NCBI GenBank assembly: GCA_010909725.1
Contig: JAACMV010000020.1
Location: forward strand, 744,001-808,000
Reading direction: 5' to 3'
Length of the DNA: 64,000 nucleotides
Source of the DNA: Picochlorum sp. 'celeri'
Taxonomy: Eukaryota; Chlorophyta; Trebouxiophyceae
The position numbers and the translations under genes are program-made. The notes below the pieces were generated by a model. The model made no database searches. It was not told where the DNA came from and saw nothing but the letters and a program-made list of their open reading frames with translations. Of the stretch, positions 1 to 8,131 are shown one piece after another. Numbering within the stretch: the stretch's first letter is position 1; each line of letters opens with the position of its first letter.

Positions 1-60
1 ACAGGTATTTCAAATCAACACGATAAACAACCATGGCCAGAGCCAAAACACTTGCTGCCC

Positions 61-1170
61 TCAAATAGACAGGAGGATGAATGAAAACGCCATGACACCC
101 ATACCTGCCAGACAAGATACCGTCACGTATTTATTATTCGGATCAAACGAAAATGCTGCGGGGAGAAGCTCCATGACGGATATGTACACCATGATCCCAG
201 CAACAAGACCAAATGCAATTGCAAATGCCAAATCGCCTGCATCTCGGAAGGCAAAATATGCTATCATACCGCCAAGTGGTTCTGCCAAGCTTGGAATTAA
301 CGTCCAGAAAAATGCTTTCAGTCTTGAGCCTGTTGCATAGTATACTGGCATGGCGATACAAAAGCCTTCAGGAATATTATGAACGGATATGGCAATTGCA
401 ATCGTTGCACCGAACTTTGAATCTTTCAATGCTCCCAAGAGTACAGCCATGCCTTCTGGAAAGTTATGAACAGCCATGCTCACAGCAACCAACAGGCTCA
501 TCCGCTGCAATATCTTTCGCTTTTTCAACTCTGCATCATCCGTGTGGGTCACACCTTTATCTTCCTGCTTCAGGTCGAGCTCTATCGGGGCGAGACTATT
601 AAAGTCCTTGGGAATGACATCACATCCGACATCGGTCGCGTCTTGACCCACAGGAATGCCAGTGTCCTCATCATGCTCGGCAGTGTCATCACTAGGTGGA
701 CACTCAATATCCTTCTCATCAGCAGATGATTGAACATCTCCCTTCTTGCCTTTGAAACTTCTTCTAATTCTTTTAAAGCTACGACTCGCCATCTGGAGTG
801 ACAGGTTTGCATATGGCGACGCCATCTTGCTAACCTTGTCAAAGACAAAGACCAGTGTGCACCCAGCATAGAATAGCAGCATGGCATATCGTATCGCCGC
901 ACCCTCCGAGTATCCAGCCGCTTCAAACGACCCAATACACCCTTCTACTAAAATTTCTACGAGAGATACAAATATCATTAATCCAGCCGCAAATGCAAGC
1001 CCGATGCTCAGCCAGACAGTGTTGGATTGCTTCAAGAAGATGACTGCAAGGAAACCAACCATGGATGCCGCTCCAGCGATACAAACCATTGCAAATGCTA
1101 TTCCAACATTGTTCTCTTCGCCCGTAGGGTATGCCATAGCATCGATGGAGGTGTCATTCGCGTCTGCCAT
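61..1170 (-). CDS. ZIP family zinc/divalent metal transporter (ZupT/ZTP29-like)
   Basis: A 369-residue membrane protein that should carry zinc or related divalent cations into the cytosol. About three N-terminal membrane helices (residues 23-112) are followed by an acidic hydrophilic loop (about 113-222) and then a second hydrophobic half. The two family signatures in helices IV and V are clear: HNFPEG at 235-240 and HNIPEG at 264-269, whose His and Glu form the metal site. Paired HN-PEG motifs are typical of the ZupT/GufA/ZTP29 branch rather than plant IRT types. The cytosolic loop lacks the usual His-rich stretch and is Asp/Glu-rich instead. Starts at an ATG (MADAND). Family assignment is firm; substrate and membrane (ER, plasma membrane or plastid) are inferred. 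Confidence 0.93.
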   Translation of the reverse strand: MADANDTSIDAMAYPTGEENNVGIAFAMVCIAGAASMVGFLAVIFLKQSNTVWLSIGLAFAAGLMIFVSLVEILVEGCIGSFEAAGYSEGAAIRYAMLLFYAGCTLVFVFDKVSKMASPYANLSLQMASRSFKRIRRSFKGKKGDVQSSADEKDIECPPSDDTAEHDEDTGIPVGQDATDVGCDVIPKDFNSLAPIELDLKQEDKGVTHTDDAELKKRKILQRMSLLVAVSMAVHNFPEGMAVLLGALKDSKFGATIAIAISVHNIPEGFCIAMPVYYATGSRLKAFFWTLIPSLAEPLGGMIAYFAFRDAGDLAFAIAFGLVAGIMVYISVMELLPAAFSFDPNNKYVTVSCLAGMGVMAFSFILLSI

Positions 1171-1500
1171 GATGCCTCCAAGTATTCAAAGACAACTCGT
1201 GGAGCTGCCCCTGGTGAGCAAAACGTTGGGTGTTCAATTCAGGAAAATAGCCTCGCAGGAGACGTTTGGTATTCAGGCATGCATACAAATATAAATAAAT
1301 AAATAGTTTCCAGATCGAACCAGTATGCCGGCTTGTAAAAAGTATCGTCAGTGCTCTCGCGTGTGCAAGGCGCGTGTCTTTTGGTCACGTGCCCGTACCC
1401 GGAACCGTCACATCTATGATCAGATATGGTGGCTGAAACCATTTGAGAGAGACTACTGAGAGAGACTCCAGTCATCTATCGATGTGATCTTATGCAAGAA
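1171..1500. other. Intergenic spacer between two minus-strand genes
   Basis: About 330 bp between the start of the ZIP gene and the stop of the RUS gene. It must hold the ZIP promoter and the RUS 3' end. An AT-rich run (ataaataaataaatag near 1290-1305) is the only notable feature. I see no convincing gene. Confidence 0.5.
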
Positions 1501-2757
1501 TCATTCCTTCTTTTTCAATGAGATCCTCGAGGAACCCTGGTTGAGCAACACAGGATCCATGGTCCATGGGGACTGTTTCAAAGCCTCCATGAAGCGAGCA
1601 ACCATTCTCTGGCTCACTGGTGCACTCATGCCCATACACAATGCGTCGAGGTACGCTCTGATAATATCTTCTCCTGATATGCATCTGTCTGTCAGAAAGA
1701 CGTAGATTCTATGTCGTTTCATCGTGGACTGAACAATACAATGCATGGCTTGAGCATCATCAAACACATCAACAAGCCTCTTGATAGCAGCTGGATCACG
1801 CCTCTGTACACTGTCTAAACTCGGAGCAATCACAATATCAATGTTTGAAAAGGGCACTGTACCCAGAAAAGGTATCCCTGGCAGCAAAGGTTCCAGTCGT
1901 GCCACCTGTTCTGGTACAAGTATCTGCTGCTCCTTCTGCAGCCATGCATGAAAAAGAATACCCAACCGAAATCTATTTAACCGAGTGATACGCAGGCACC
2001 GCATTGCCTTGATATTTGCATGTATATGTATATATGTAAGAGCAATGAAGCAGACAATTGCTGCCTGAGGAATTGACGATTCTGACAATCTGGCCAGCAG
2101 CAGACCAAGCAGCAAGCCAATTGCTGTTATTGCTGTTTCTTGTGCAGACTCGCAGGCAGCCACATTGGCAGCGTTCTGTTGGAGTGCAAAGTGCTGAGTT
2201 AAAGCCATACGCGTGGAGGAGCCAGCGACGCCCGTCACAGCTTGGCATACTGCACCCAGCAAATACATGATTAAGAATTTGTGCTTGTCAAAGAATGGTG
2301 CACAAATCTGCAGCGTGAGAGCAATGTCGTTGCATATATCTGCTGCTAGTCTCCATTGCTTCGAGTGAGAATCAAATGAAGAGCTTTTAGAGCATACATA
2401 TAGACTAGAAATAGTCGCAATAGTCTCCTTGGCAGCGATTGATAACGTTGCAGCGACAATGCTGGCATCCTTGTTGCCAAAGCCCAACCCTAGCAGAATG
2501 GATTGGTTGGACAGCATTCCCCGTATATACGAGGACAACCCTTGAATACTATCGTATATTTGAAAGGTCAGATAGTCGGGCGTGACCGACGCAGGGTACC
2601 CAGCTGGCAGAAACAAGTCTCTGGCAATTGTCTTCAACCCAAATACATCCTGGAAACACTTCAAGGACGACGAACATGATGTTCCCCCGACCCGTAAAGG
2701 TCGGACACTGCCTTCAGAGTCGACAATAAGACTATTTTCTCTATCAATAATAGTCAT
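1501..2757 (-). CDS. ROOT UVB SENSITIVE (RUS/DUF647) family protein
   Basis: A 418-residue member of the RUS family, called DUF647 and known in animals as RUSF1/C16orf58. The family core is easy to see: FLPAGYPASVTPDYL at residues 49-63, the following segment with IYDSIQGLSSYIRG, then QWRLAADICNDIA and STRMALTQHFALQQNAA, matching the conserved blocks of plant RUS proteins. Plant members act in UV-B responses, vitamin B6 homeostasis and auxin transport in plastids or endomembranes; the molecular activity is not settled. Several hydrophobic segments lie between residues 90 and 240. The ATG start gives a short N terminus without an obvious transit peptide. Family is certain; the exact RUS subgroup cannot be told from sequence alone. 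Confidence 0.9.
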   Translation of the reverse strand: MTIIDRENSLIVDSEGSVRPLRVGGTSCSSSLKCFQDVFGLKTIARDLFLPAGYPASVTPDYLTFQIYDSIQGLSSYIRGMLSNQSILLGLGFGNKDASIVAATLSIAAKETIATISSLYVCSKSSSFDSHSKQWRLAADICNDIALTLQICAPFFDKHKFLIMYLLGAVCQAVTGVAGSSTRMALTQHFALQQNAANVAACESAQETAITAIGLLLGLLLARLSESSIPQAAIVCFIALTYIHIHANIKAMRCLRITRLNRFRLGILFHAWLQKEQQILVPEQVARLEPLLPGIPFLGTVPFSNIDIVIAPSLDSVQRRDPAAIKRLVDVFDDAQAMHCIVQSTMKRHRIYVFLTDRCISGEDIIRAYLDALCMGMSAPVSQRMVARFMEALKQSPWTMDPVLLNQGSSRISLKKKE

Positions 2758-2982
2758 ATGTTTGAATAGAGCAAATTCATCAGAGAGAAAGGAATAAATA
2801 GCTCTGTATTGGACCTCACCAATCGACGGTGCTCATGAGCAATCTAGTGCCAAAAACAATCTCCCATTGAATGGCACGTTTCATGGGAGACAATAGGTAT
2901 CGTACTGCACAGGGCCAGCATGCGTCATCACCTTGGCCTTGCGCTCTTCGTGTACCTAAAAATATTTAAAAATTCAAATAAA

Positions 2983-4530
2983 ATGACATCAAGGGCAGCA
3001 ATGCCCGTCTCCGTGATGATCATGGAACCACATGCATTGGCCAAACTGCATTCCATGCCAGGAGTCTTTGCTCAGCGTGGATGGAGTACCAGATGCTCTT
3101 CTACACGATTGATTCATGGTAGAATACAATTATATTTCAGTATTTCAGGTCGTCAGAGGGTGCAATGCAGTGCGACCACTCCATCCCCACCAAGTCAGCC
3201 TTGCCTGGCTGACACCCTTCCAAGGGTTGTTCTCAAGGGGGGCAAGAATAAACTCTTTCAGGGTGAGAATAAGGCTGTGATTGTGTATCCTGGGGCTATA
3301 GATTGTGTTATTGGGCGTCCTCCACCAAAGGCTGGGGATGCCGTGTTACTATGCAATGGAGACAGAAGAGTGATTGCACTGGGGGTCATCAACCCAGAGT
3401 CATTGTATGCTGTGCGCATAGTGGAAGCATTTGATAGAGGCGTATTGCCGGATTATTTATCGATAGATAATATAGATGCAGAAGATCTTGTTCAGCGTAT
3501 CATTCGTACAAGGATTGATCATGCGATTATGCTGCGACAAGCGCTGTCGTTGCCTTGTTGGGATGATCATGGAATGGGAAGGACTACCGCGTACCGTCTG
3601 ATTAATAGCGAAGGGGATTATATATCTGGGTTGATTGTGGATGTATTTGATAGGGTTGCTGTGGTGAGTTCGTCCGCCATTTGGATTGAGAGGAGGAAGC
3701 CTAGTATAATGGAACATATTCTGCAGTCACTCCCACATGTTGATCGCGTGGTCTGGCGACCGTCTCGCGAGATGCTAGAAATGGAGGGAATGACTCCAGA
3801 AGAATTGGATGAACTATGTGAAAATGATTCCACGAAAGATCATGTCAGCGATGCAGCAAACGTCCAACAACAACAACAAGAAGAAGCAATTGTGGAAGAG
3901 TTTGGGGCAAAATTTCATGTTGCACCTCGCGGTCAAAAGACTGGCTTTTATGTCGATCAGCGCGATAGTAGGTCTTTTATTTCACAAATTAGCAAAGGAA
4001 AAGATGTATTAGATATATGTTGTTATTCTGGGGGATTTTCTATTCAAGCAGCACGTGGTGGTGCAGCATCTGTCACGGGTGTTGACAGCTCACAGGCTGC
4101 CATTGGCCTGGCACAACGCAACGCGACGCTGAATGGATTTAATAATACATGCACATTTGTCAAAAGTGATGCATCAAAATTCATGGATGAGTCGATTGAT
4201 CAGAAAAAGCAGTGGGATATTGTCATATTAGATCCACCAAAGCTTGCACCCACCAGAAAGTCTCTTACCAGTGCCAGACGAAAGTACGAGTCGCTCAATA
4301 CCAAAGCAATGAAGCTCGTCAAGCCAGGAGGATTATTGATGACGTGTAGCTGCTCAGGCGCCATGACGCAGTCCCATGGAGAGTTCACAAAGGTGATTTT
4401 GTCAGCAGCTCGGAGAGCTGGTGTTTCAGCTACAATTTTACACAAACGAGGTGCAGGTGGGGATCACCCAATCAATCCCAACTATCCAGAAGGAGAATAT
4501 TTGAGTAATTATCTCGTTCGAATACTATAA
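2983..4530 (+). CDS. RlmI-like rRNA cytosine-5 methyltransferase, organelle-targeted
   Basis: Class I SAM-dependent methyltransferase of the RlmI/YccW type, which in bacteria makes m5C in 23S rRNA. From the chosen ATG it has 515 residues: a Ser/Arg-rich N terminus resembling a transit peptide, a PUA-like region beginning near VVLKGGKNKLF, then the catalytic Rossmann domain with motif I (VLDICCYSGGF, about residue 341) and motif IV (ILDPPK, about 415). A late Cys-rich TCSCSG segment matches the catalytic Cys region of the family. An upstream in-frame ATG at 2920 exists, but the stretch before 2983 is AT-rich and looks like leader. Plastid or mitochondrial ribosomes are the likely target by inference. 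It ends 5 bp from the convergent FNTA gene. Confidence 0.85.
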   Translation: MTSRAAMPVSVMIMEPHALAKLHSMPGVFAQRGWSTRCSSTRLIHGRIQLYFSISGRQRVQCSATTPSPPSQPCLADTLPRVVLKGGKNKLFQGENKAVIVYPGAIDCVIGRPPPKAGDAVLLCNGDRRVIALGVINPESLYAVRIVEAFDRGVLPDYLSIDNIDAEDLVQRIIRTRIDHAIMLRQALSLPCWDDHGMGRTTAYRLINSEGDYISGLIVDVFDRVAVVSSSAIWIERRKPSIMEHILQSLPHVDRVVWRPSREMLEMEGMTPEELDELCENDSTKDHVSDAANVQQQQQEEAIVEEFGAKFHVAPRGQKTGFYVDQRDSRSFISQISKGKDVLDICCYSGGFSIQAARGGAASVTGVDSSQAAIGLAQRNATLNGFNNTCTFVKSDASKFMDESIDQKKQWDIVILDPPKLAPTRKSLTSARRKYESLNTKAMKLVKPGGLLMTCSCSGAMTQSHGEFTKVILSAARRAGVSATILHKRGAGGDHPINPNYPEGEYLSNYLVRIL

Positions 4531-4534
4531 AACG

Positions 4535-5557
4535 TCAGACTGAATATCGATGCGCCCCCAATGGGTCTAACAAACGCAATTTATGTGACAATGTTTCCAT
4601 CATGACTTTTGCTCTAGAATACATCTTTTCATCCGATGAACTCTCTGCATGCTCAAGCATAACGTTGTAAAACTCATATACTGCTATTGCTGGCTGAATG
4701 GATGTTTCATGCCGCGTCATCAGTGACGCACTACATTCCAAAAACCCATCCAACTGATCCTGTGATACTGCATCATATAAACCTAGATACTTGAAGTACG
4801 CCCATGCAGCTTCATTCTCCACACAGCCCTCTATATATGACATGACCATCTCGATTTCAGTAGATCGAGGCATCAAATGCGCGAGCTGTTGAACACTCTC
4901 ACACAGATGAAGGAGCCACATCCGTTGGTTCCATGCAGAGTTATTCATCACATCCCTCTCCAGACACTCCACTGTAAACATAATCTCACCTCGCAACGAA
5001 TCCGCTGTCGGCCACATCTTCAAAACAGCCTGTCTATGCGCCCATACATGATAATTTTTCGCATCAAACTCCAAACACCCACGGGTAAACTCCATCTCCT
5101 CCTTCACACATGCAGCCCCTTGAAGCTCCACCATCTTCCTCCTATAATTCCACACTTGATAATTCTTGGGATTTCCCGTCACAACAGTCTTCATCATCTG
5201 TTTCTCAAACAGCACCAGCTCGGACTGCCGCTGCATATTGCCTTGTCGCTTTGCCTCCTCAAAGAGAGCCACAAAACACGTCCACCTCCATGCCCATGCA
5301 GAATAATCTGCTGAATTAATCCGCAGAATAATCTCCTCCGTCAGCCGCAACATTCTCTCACTCACCTCTCCATCATTCATTCGATCTAAAAACACATTCA
5401 GGACGTCCTGCTTCGCCATATCCACATCAATATGGACAGCATGTGGTTTCCGTCTCTTCCGAAGCATGATGACATCAACATCCTCCCATTCCTTACTCTC
5501 CAGCACATTCATCTCCTGCGATATATCAACCACAAACGTATCTTTTGTTCCAGACAT
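4535..5557 (-). CDS. FNTA: Protein farnesyltransferase/geranylgeranyltransferase I alpha subunit
   Basis: The 340-residue shared alpha subunit of farnesyltransferase and geranylgeranyltransferase type I, which prenylate CaaX proteins in the cytosol. The family is defined by repeated PPTA helical pairs carrying W-x-x-R; these are visible as AWAWRWTC, NYQVWNYRRK, NYHVWAHRQA and NNSAWNQRMW. The length matches FNTA (about 330-380) rather than the longer Rab geranylgeranyltransferase alpha subunit, which has extra domains. The N terminus before the first repeat is short and acidic. The catalytic beta subunit is not in this window. An 84-codon reading frame ends 11 bp upstream on the same strand. 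Confidence 0.9.
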   Translation of the reverse strand: MSGTKDTFVVDISQEMNVLESKEWEDVDVIMLRKRRKPHAVHIDVDMAKQDVLNVFLDRMNDGEVSERMLRLTEEIILRINSADYSAWAWRWTCFVALFEEAKRQGNMQRQSELVLFEKQMMKTVVTGNPKNYQVWNYRRKMVELQGAACVKEEMEFTRGCLEFDAKNYHVWAHRQAVLKMWPTADSLRGEIMFTVECLERDVMNNSAWNQRMWLLHLCESVQQLAHLMPRSTEIEMVMSYIEGCVENEAAWAYFKYLGLYDAVSQDQLDGFLECSASLMTRHETSIQPAIAVYEFYNVMLEHAESSSDEKMYSRAKVMMETLSHKLRLLDPLGAHRYSV

Positions 5558-5568
5558 AACTCTATACC

Positions 5569-5823
5569 CTACTGATGCGTATACCGTGGCTTTTCATACA
5601 TCCAGTTGTCCCTCTCCACGTCTGTCAACTTGCTCCGCAAATTGGTCAATTTCGCCTTTACAATAGCTACACAGGGTGGCATTATTAAAGAAACATATTG
5701 AGAAAAAAGTTGTTCATCAAGAGAAAATTCAAGCCTACTCTGAAATCGACGCACCTTCTTCAGTCTCAGTTCTCGTCCCACCAACTCTCTGCTGCTGCTG
5801 CTGCTGTTGCATAGGATCTGCAT
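5569..5823 (-). CDS. Small hypothetical protein (84 aa) just upstream of FNTA
   Basis: An 84-codon open frame from ATG, ending only 11 bp before the FNTA start and in a different frame from it. It encodes a basic N-terminal half with a CTG/CAG-repeat-derived Ser run, a short hydrophobic stretch (SLIMPPCVAIV), and a charged C-terminal half ending DNWMYEKPRYTHQ. I do not recognise the family. The spacing leaves no room for a separate FNTA promoter, so this may be the first cistron of a shared transcript, an upstream ORF in the FNTA leader, or a chance frame. The C-terminal half looks protein-like. Confidence 0.4.
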   Translation of the reverse strand: MQILCNSSSSSRELVGRELRLKKVRRFQSRLEFSLDEQLFSQYVSLIMPPCVAIVKAKLTNLRSKLTDVERDNWMYEKPRYTHQ

Positions 5824-6195
5824 ACGCCAATGGGTGATACTAGTTTAATGATTTTATTATTCTAAAATTATGTTTCATGCCAACGCACCGTCAGTATCCT
5901 TGAACCCGTCTCCTTCCAAAGCAGAGTCTGGTGTCGAGAAAAAGACAGGGTGCTGCGTCCCTGGAGTCTCCATGTACTGGATAGGAGACACTGCTCTTCT
6001 TGATGACAATGCAACCTATAATTTTATTGCATCAGATACGCGACAGCACGTGGGGTTCCTTGAAAAGAACACACGCATGTGTGTCGTAATAAAGTAAAAG
6101 AAAAGAGCATTTTCTTATACTATAAGCTTAAAGCTTAAAGCTAAGCATCATCTTCATAAATCATGGGGTCATACATTTATTTTCAATAATGTATC
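5824..6195. other. Spacer between divergent genes with an unassigned 75-codon frame
   Basis: About 370 bp between the minus-strand small ORF and the plus-strand CxxCxxCC gene. A plus-strand frame of 75 codons (5870-6097) starts at ATG and encodes a peptide with two adjacent Cys and no recognisable domain; I cannot tell it from chance. The segment 6115-6145 holds three imperfect copies of taagcttaaagct. Confidence 0.35.
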
Positions 6196-6963
6196 ATGAT
6201 GATGTCGTCGATAGGAATGCATGGAAGAGACATGCTTATGACCACTCGACGGGAGCAGCAGACAACTCCTAGTGTGCACAGTGCTGTTGTTGCAAGTCGA
6301 CACAAGGCCACGATTCCACGCACAGGAGTAGCAAACACATCCCATCATCACGGCCATTATCAACAGAGGGTTGATTTCCATCGGAATAAAGAAAGGTGCT
6401 CGTTGTGTCTCTGCCATGCATCACGCAGGAACACATCCTCTGAGGATCTTGTCAGAGGACTGGCATTCTCATGTACAGAGTGTGGAGAATGCTGCACGGG
6501 AAGCGGTCATGTTTGGTTGAATAGGGCGGAAGTATCAGCCATAGCAAAGCTCCTTGGAGATGTAGATGAGGATGTTTTCATAGACACGTACTGCACGGGC
6601 CCCCCTCGCACAGATGGATGGTACATGCTCAAGAATGCAGAGGACTCGGATGCATGCATCTTTCTAGATCAAGAGACGAATCACTGCACGGTGTACGGCG
6701 CAAGACCTTTACAATGCGCAACGTATCCATGGTGGCCAGAACTAGTACAGTCTCGAAAGGCGTGGGCGCAAGAAGCGCGGCAAGTCTGCGAAGGCATTCT
6801 GTTGGATGACCATGATGATGATGTTGAGCTTGTCTCCTCACGAGAGGCTGCAGCACATCTCGACGCATTCTGTGCGTATTTGGCATCATCGGCAAAAGAA
6901 AATAATATAGATGATGTGACTCATAATGATAATAATAATAATGATAACTCTGGTATTAAATAA
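6196..6963 (+). CDS. YkgJ/CxxCxxCC-family putative metal-binding protein
   Basis: A 255-residue protein with the CxxCxxCC domain, annotated in databases as a putative zinc- or iron-chelating domain. The signature CTECGECC lies at residues 93-100, and two further Cys follow in the conserved C-terminal half (NHCTVYGARPLQCATYPWWP, about 165-185), giving a likely metal or iron-sulfur site. The first 80 residues are Ser/Thr/His-rich, basic and variable, consistent with an organelle transit peptide. The last 20 residues are Asn/Asp-rich low complexity. Function is unknown for the whole family. It converges with the bL32m gene, stops 13 bp apart. Confidence 0.85.
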   Translation: MMMSSIGMHGRDMLMTTRREQQTTPSVHSAVVASRHKATIPRTGVANTSHHHGHYQQRVDFHRNKERCSLCLCHASRRNTSSEDLVRGLAFSCTECGECCTGSGHVWLNRAEVSAIAKLLGDVDEDVFIDTYCTGPPRTDGWYMLKNAEDSDACIFLDQETNHCTVYGARPLQCATYPWWPELVQSRKAWAQEARQVCEGILLDDHDDDVELVSSREAAAHLDAFCAYLASSAKENNIDDVTHNDNNNNDNSGIK

Positions 6964-6976
6964 ACATGTATCCATA

Positions 6977-7471
6977 TCATGGGGTGGGTTGTTGCTCTCC
7001 TCTTTTTTCTTGCCCATGTGGGAATGCAGGGCACTCGTCTTCTGAACACGATGACGGCATCACATGAGGTGGAAACACTCGTGAACATTTACTACACTGT
7101 GACACCACAGGAACACGCCTCGTGAACTTGGTAGCACTTCTATTTCCTTTTCTGCTCGGTGTCACTTTTCTCTTTGGCACCGCCATCCACATCACCACTG
7201 TATCATATACATCTCTAACGACACTGATATTATAACTATCTTTCAATACATCAGCCAATGATGACGATCTCATCTCCTGAGGAGAAGTCGCAGTATTGGT
7301 AAACAGCGTCTTCCAGGAGGACGACTGTGGCCCACAGTACCGTCTCAGGATGGCACTCAAAGAAGATGACTGCTGTGCCATACTGTTACTGGTATTGGTT
7401 TTGATTGCTACAGCCACGGCTTTCTCTCCTTGTCTGATGCGACTTGAGCGCTTTTCCACACAACCATGCAT
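6977..7471 (-). CDS. MRPL32: Mitochondrial large ribosomal subunit protein bL32m
   Basis: A 164-residue protein whose C-terminal third is a bL32 ribosomal protein. The mature start MAVPKRKVTPSRKGNRSATK is the hallmark bL32 N terminus, followed by a zinc-ribbon-like Cys cluster (CSKC near residue 134, then CSEDEC). The preceding 95 residues form a basic, Ser-rich extension as in mitochondrial MRPL32, where the presequence is cleaved by an AAA protease before ribosome assembly. Bacterial and plastid bL32 are only about 55-60 residues, and the plastid copy is normally plastid-encoded, so mitochondrial location is favoured. Second Cys pair spacing (C-x4-C) is looser than the usual C-x2-C. Confidence 0.85.
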   Translation of the reverse strand: MHGCVEKRSSRIRQGEKAVAVAIKTNTSNSMAQQSSSLSAILRRYCGPQSSSWKTLFTNTATSPQEMRSSSLADVLKDSYNISVVRDVYDTVVMWMAVPKRKVTPSRKGNRSATKFTRRVPVVSQCSKCSRVFPPHVMPSSCSEDECPAFPHGQEKRGEQQPTP

Positions 7472-7763
7472 GCGACAATGCTTCGGTCAATACTTGTATT
7501 TGATGGGATACATAATTTCTGGAACCAATTCGTAGGCTCATGTGTTGATCCTTCTTCTTCTTGGCGACGATTCGTCCTGAGCAATCCTTATTTGAAACAT
7601 AACATCCATCTGATCTAAGAGATTGAAAGAGTCTTCATTATAAAACAAGGTCTCTGTCATTGTCGCTGGAATGGTCGACAATTCTCTTGATTCCCCGACT
7701 CGTGTCCAAGCCACAGAGGTTTGTTTCCTTCTTTTACTATGTAATGTAATATAATCGTGAAGC

Positions 7764-8000
7764 ATGGTATCTGATGTGATGGATTGCGGTTTCTATGTGT
7801 GTGTGCAGAAGGAGGTTCACGATGCCAAGGTTCCATTAGCGTATAGAGATATGTGTGTTGATTTGCTGATTCCGCTGAATGCGTGTCGTAGGAAGAACTA
7901 TTACCTTCCTTGGAAGTGTGAGGATGAGAGACATGCGTATGAGTTGTGTCAGTATAAAGAATACAAGCTGCGGATGCAGCAGAAACAGCAGCAGCAGTAG
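7764..8000 (+). CDS. NDUFB7: NADH dehydrogenase (complex I) subunit NDUFB7
   Basis: Complex I accessory subunit of the mitochondrial membrane arm. The core VPLAYRDMCVDLLIPLNAC and the following KCEDERHAYELC carry the two C-x8/9-C pairs of the CHCH fold used for disulfide-dependent import into the intermembrane space. An apparent 42-nt intron (7767-7808, GTATCTG...GTGTGCAG) sits directly after the start codon; removing it gives MKEVHDAKVPLAYRD, which lines up with the plant N terminus, while retaining it would add 14 residues without a stop. The spliced protein is 64 residues and ends in a Gln run. The 290 bp upstream separates it from bL32m on the other strand and holds no convincing gene. 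Confidence 0.9.
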   Translation: MVSDVMDCGFYVCVQKEVHDAKVPLAYRDMCVDLLIPLNACRRKNYYLPWKCEDERHAYELCQYKEYKLRMQQKQQQQ

Positions 8001-8131
8001 TCAATGCGTAGTTTCAGGATGGCTCTCTTCCATCATCGTCTCTAATTTACAATACTGTTTTTTGTCATGCCAAAGAATGTAATATATGAATCGATACGCT
8101 ATCTGTCTGTTCTTCCTATCCGAATCTTTAT

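Noticed and set aside
1..60. Sequence before the ZIP stop codon
   Set aside because: Only 60 bp of probable 3' UTR; no feature can be supported.
1300..1345. Possible tRNA T-loop (GGTTCGATC on the minus strand)
   Set aside because: Flanking bases do not form a T-stem, and no acceptor or anticodon stem could be drawn.
7538..7765. Minus-strand 75-codon frame between bL32m and NDUFB7
   Set aside because: No domain, and it covers the region that must serve as the NDUFB7 leader and promoter; probably chance.
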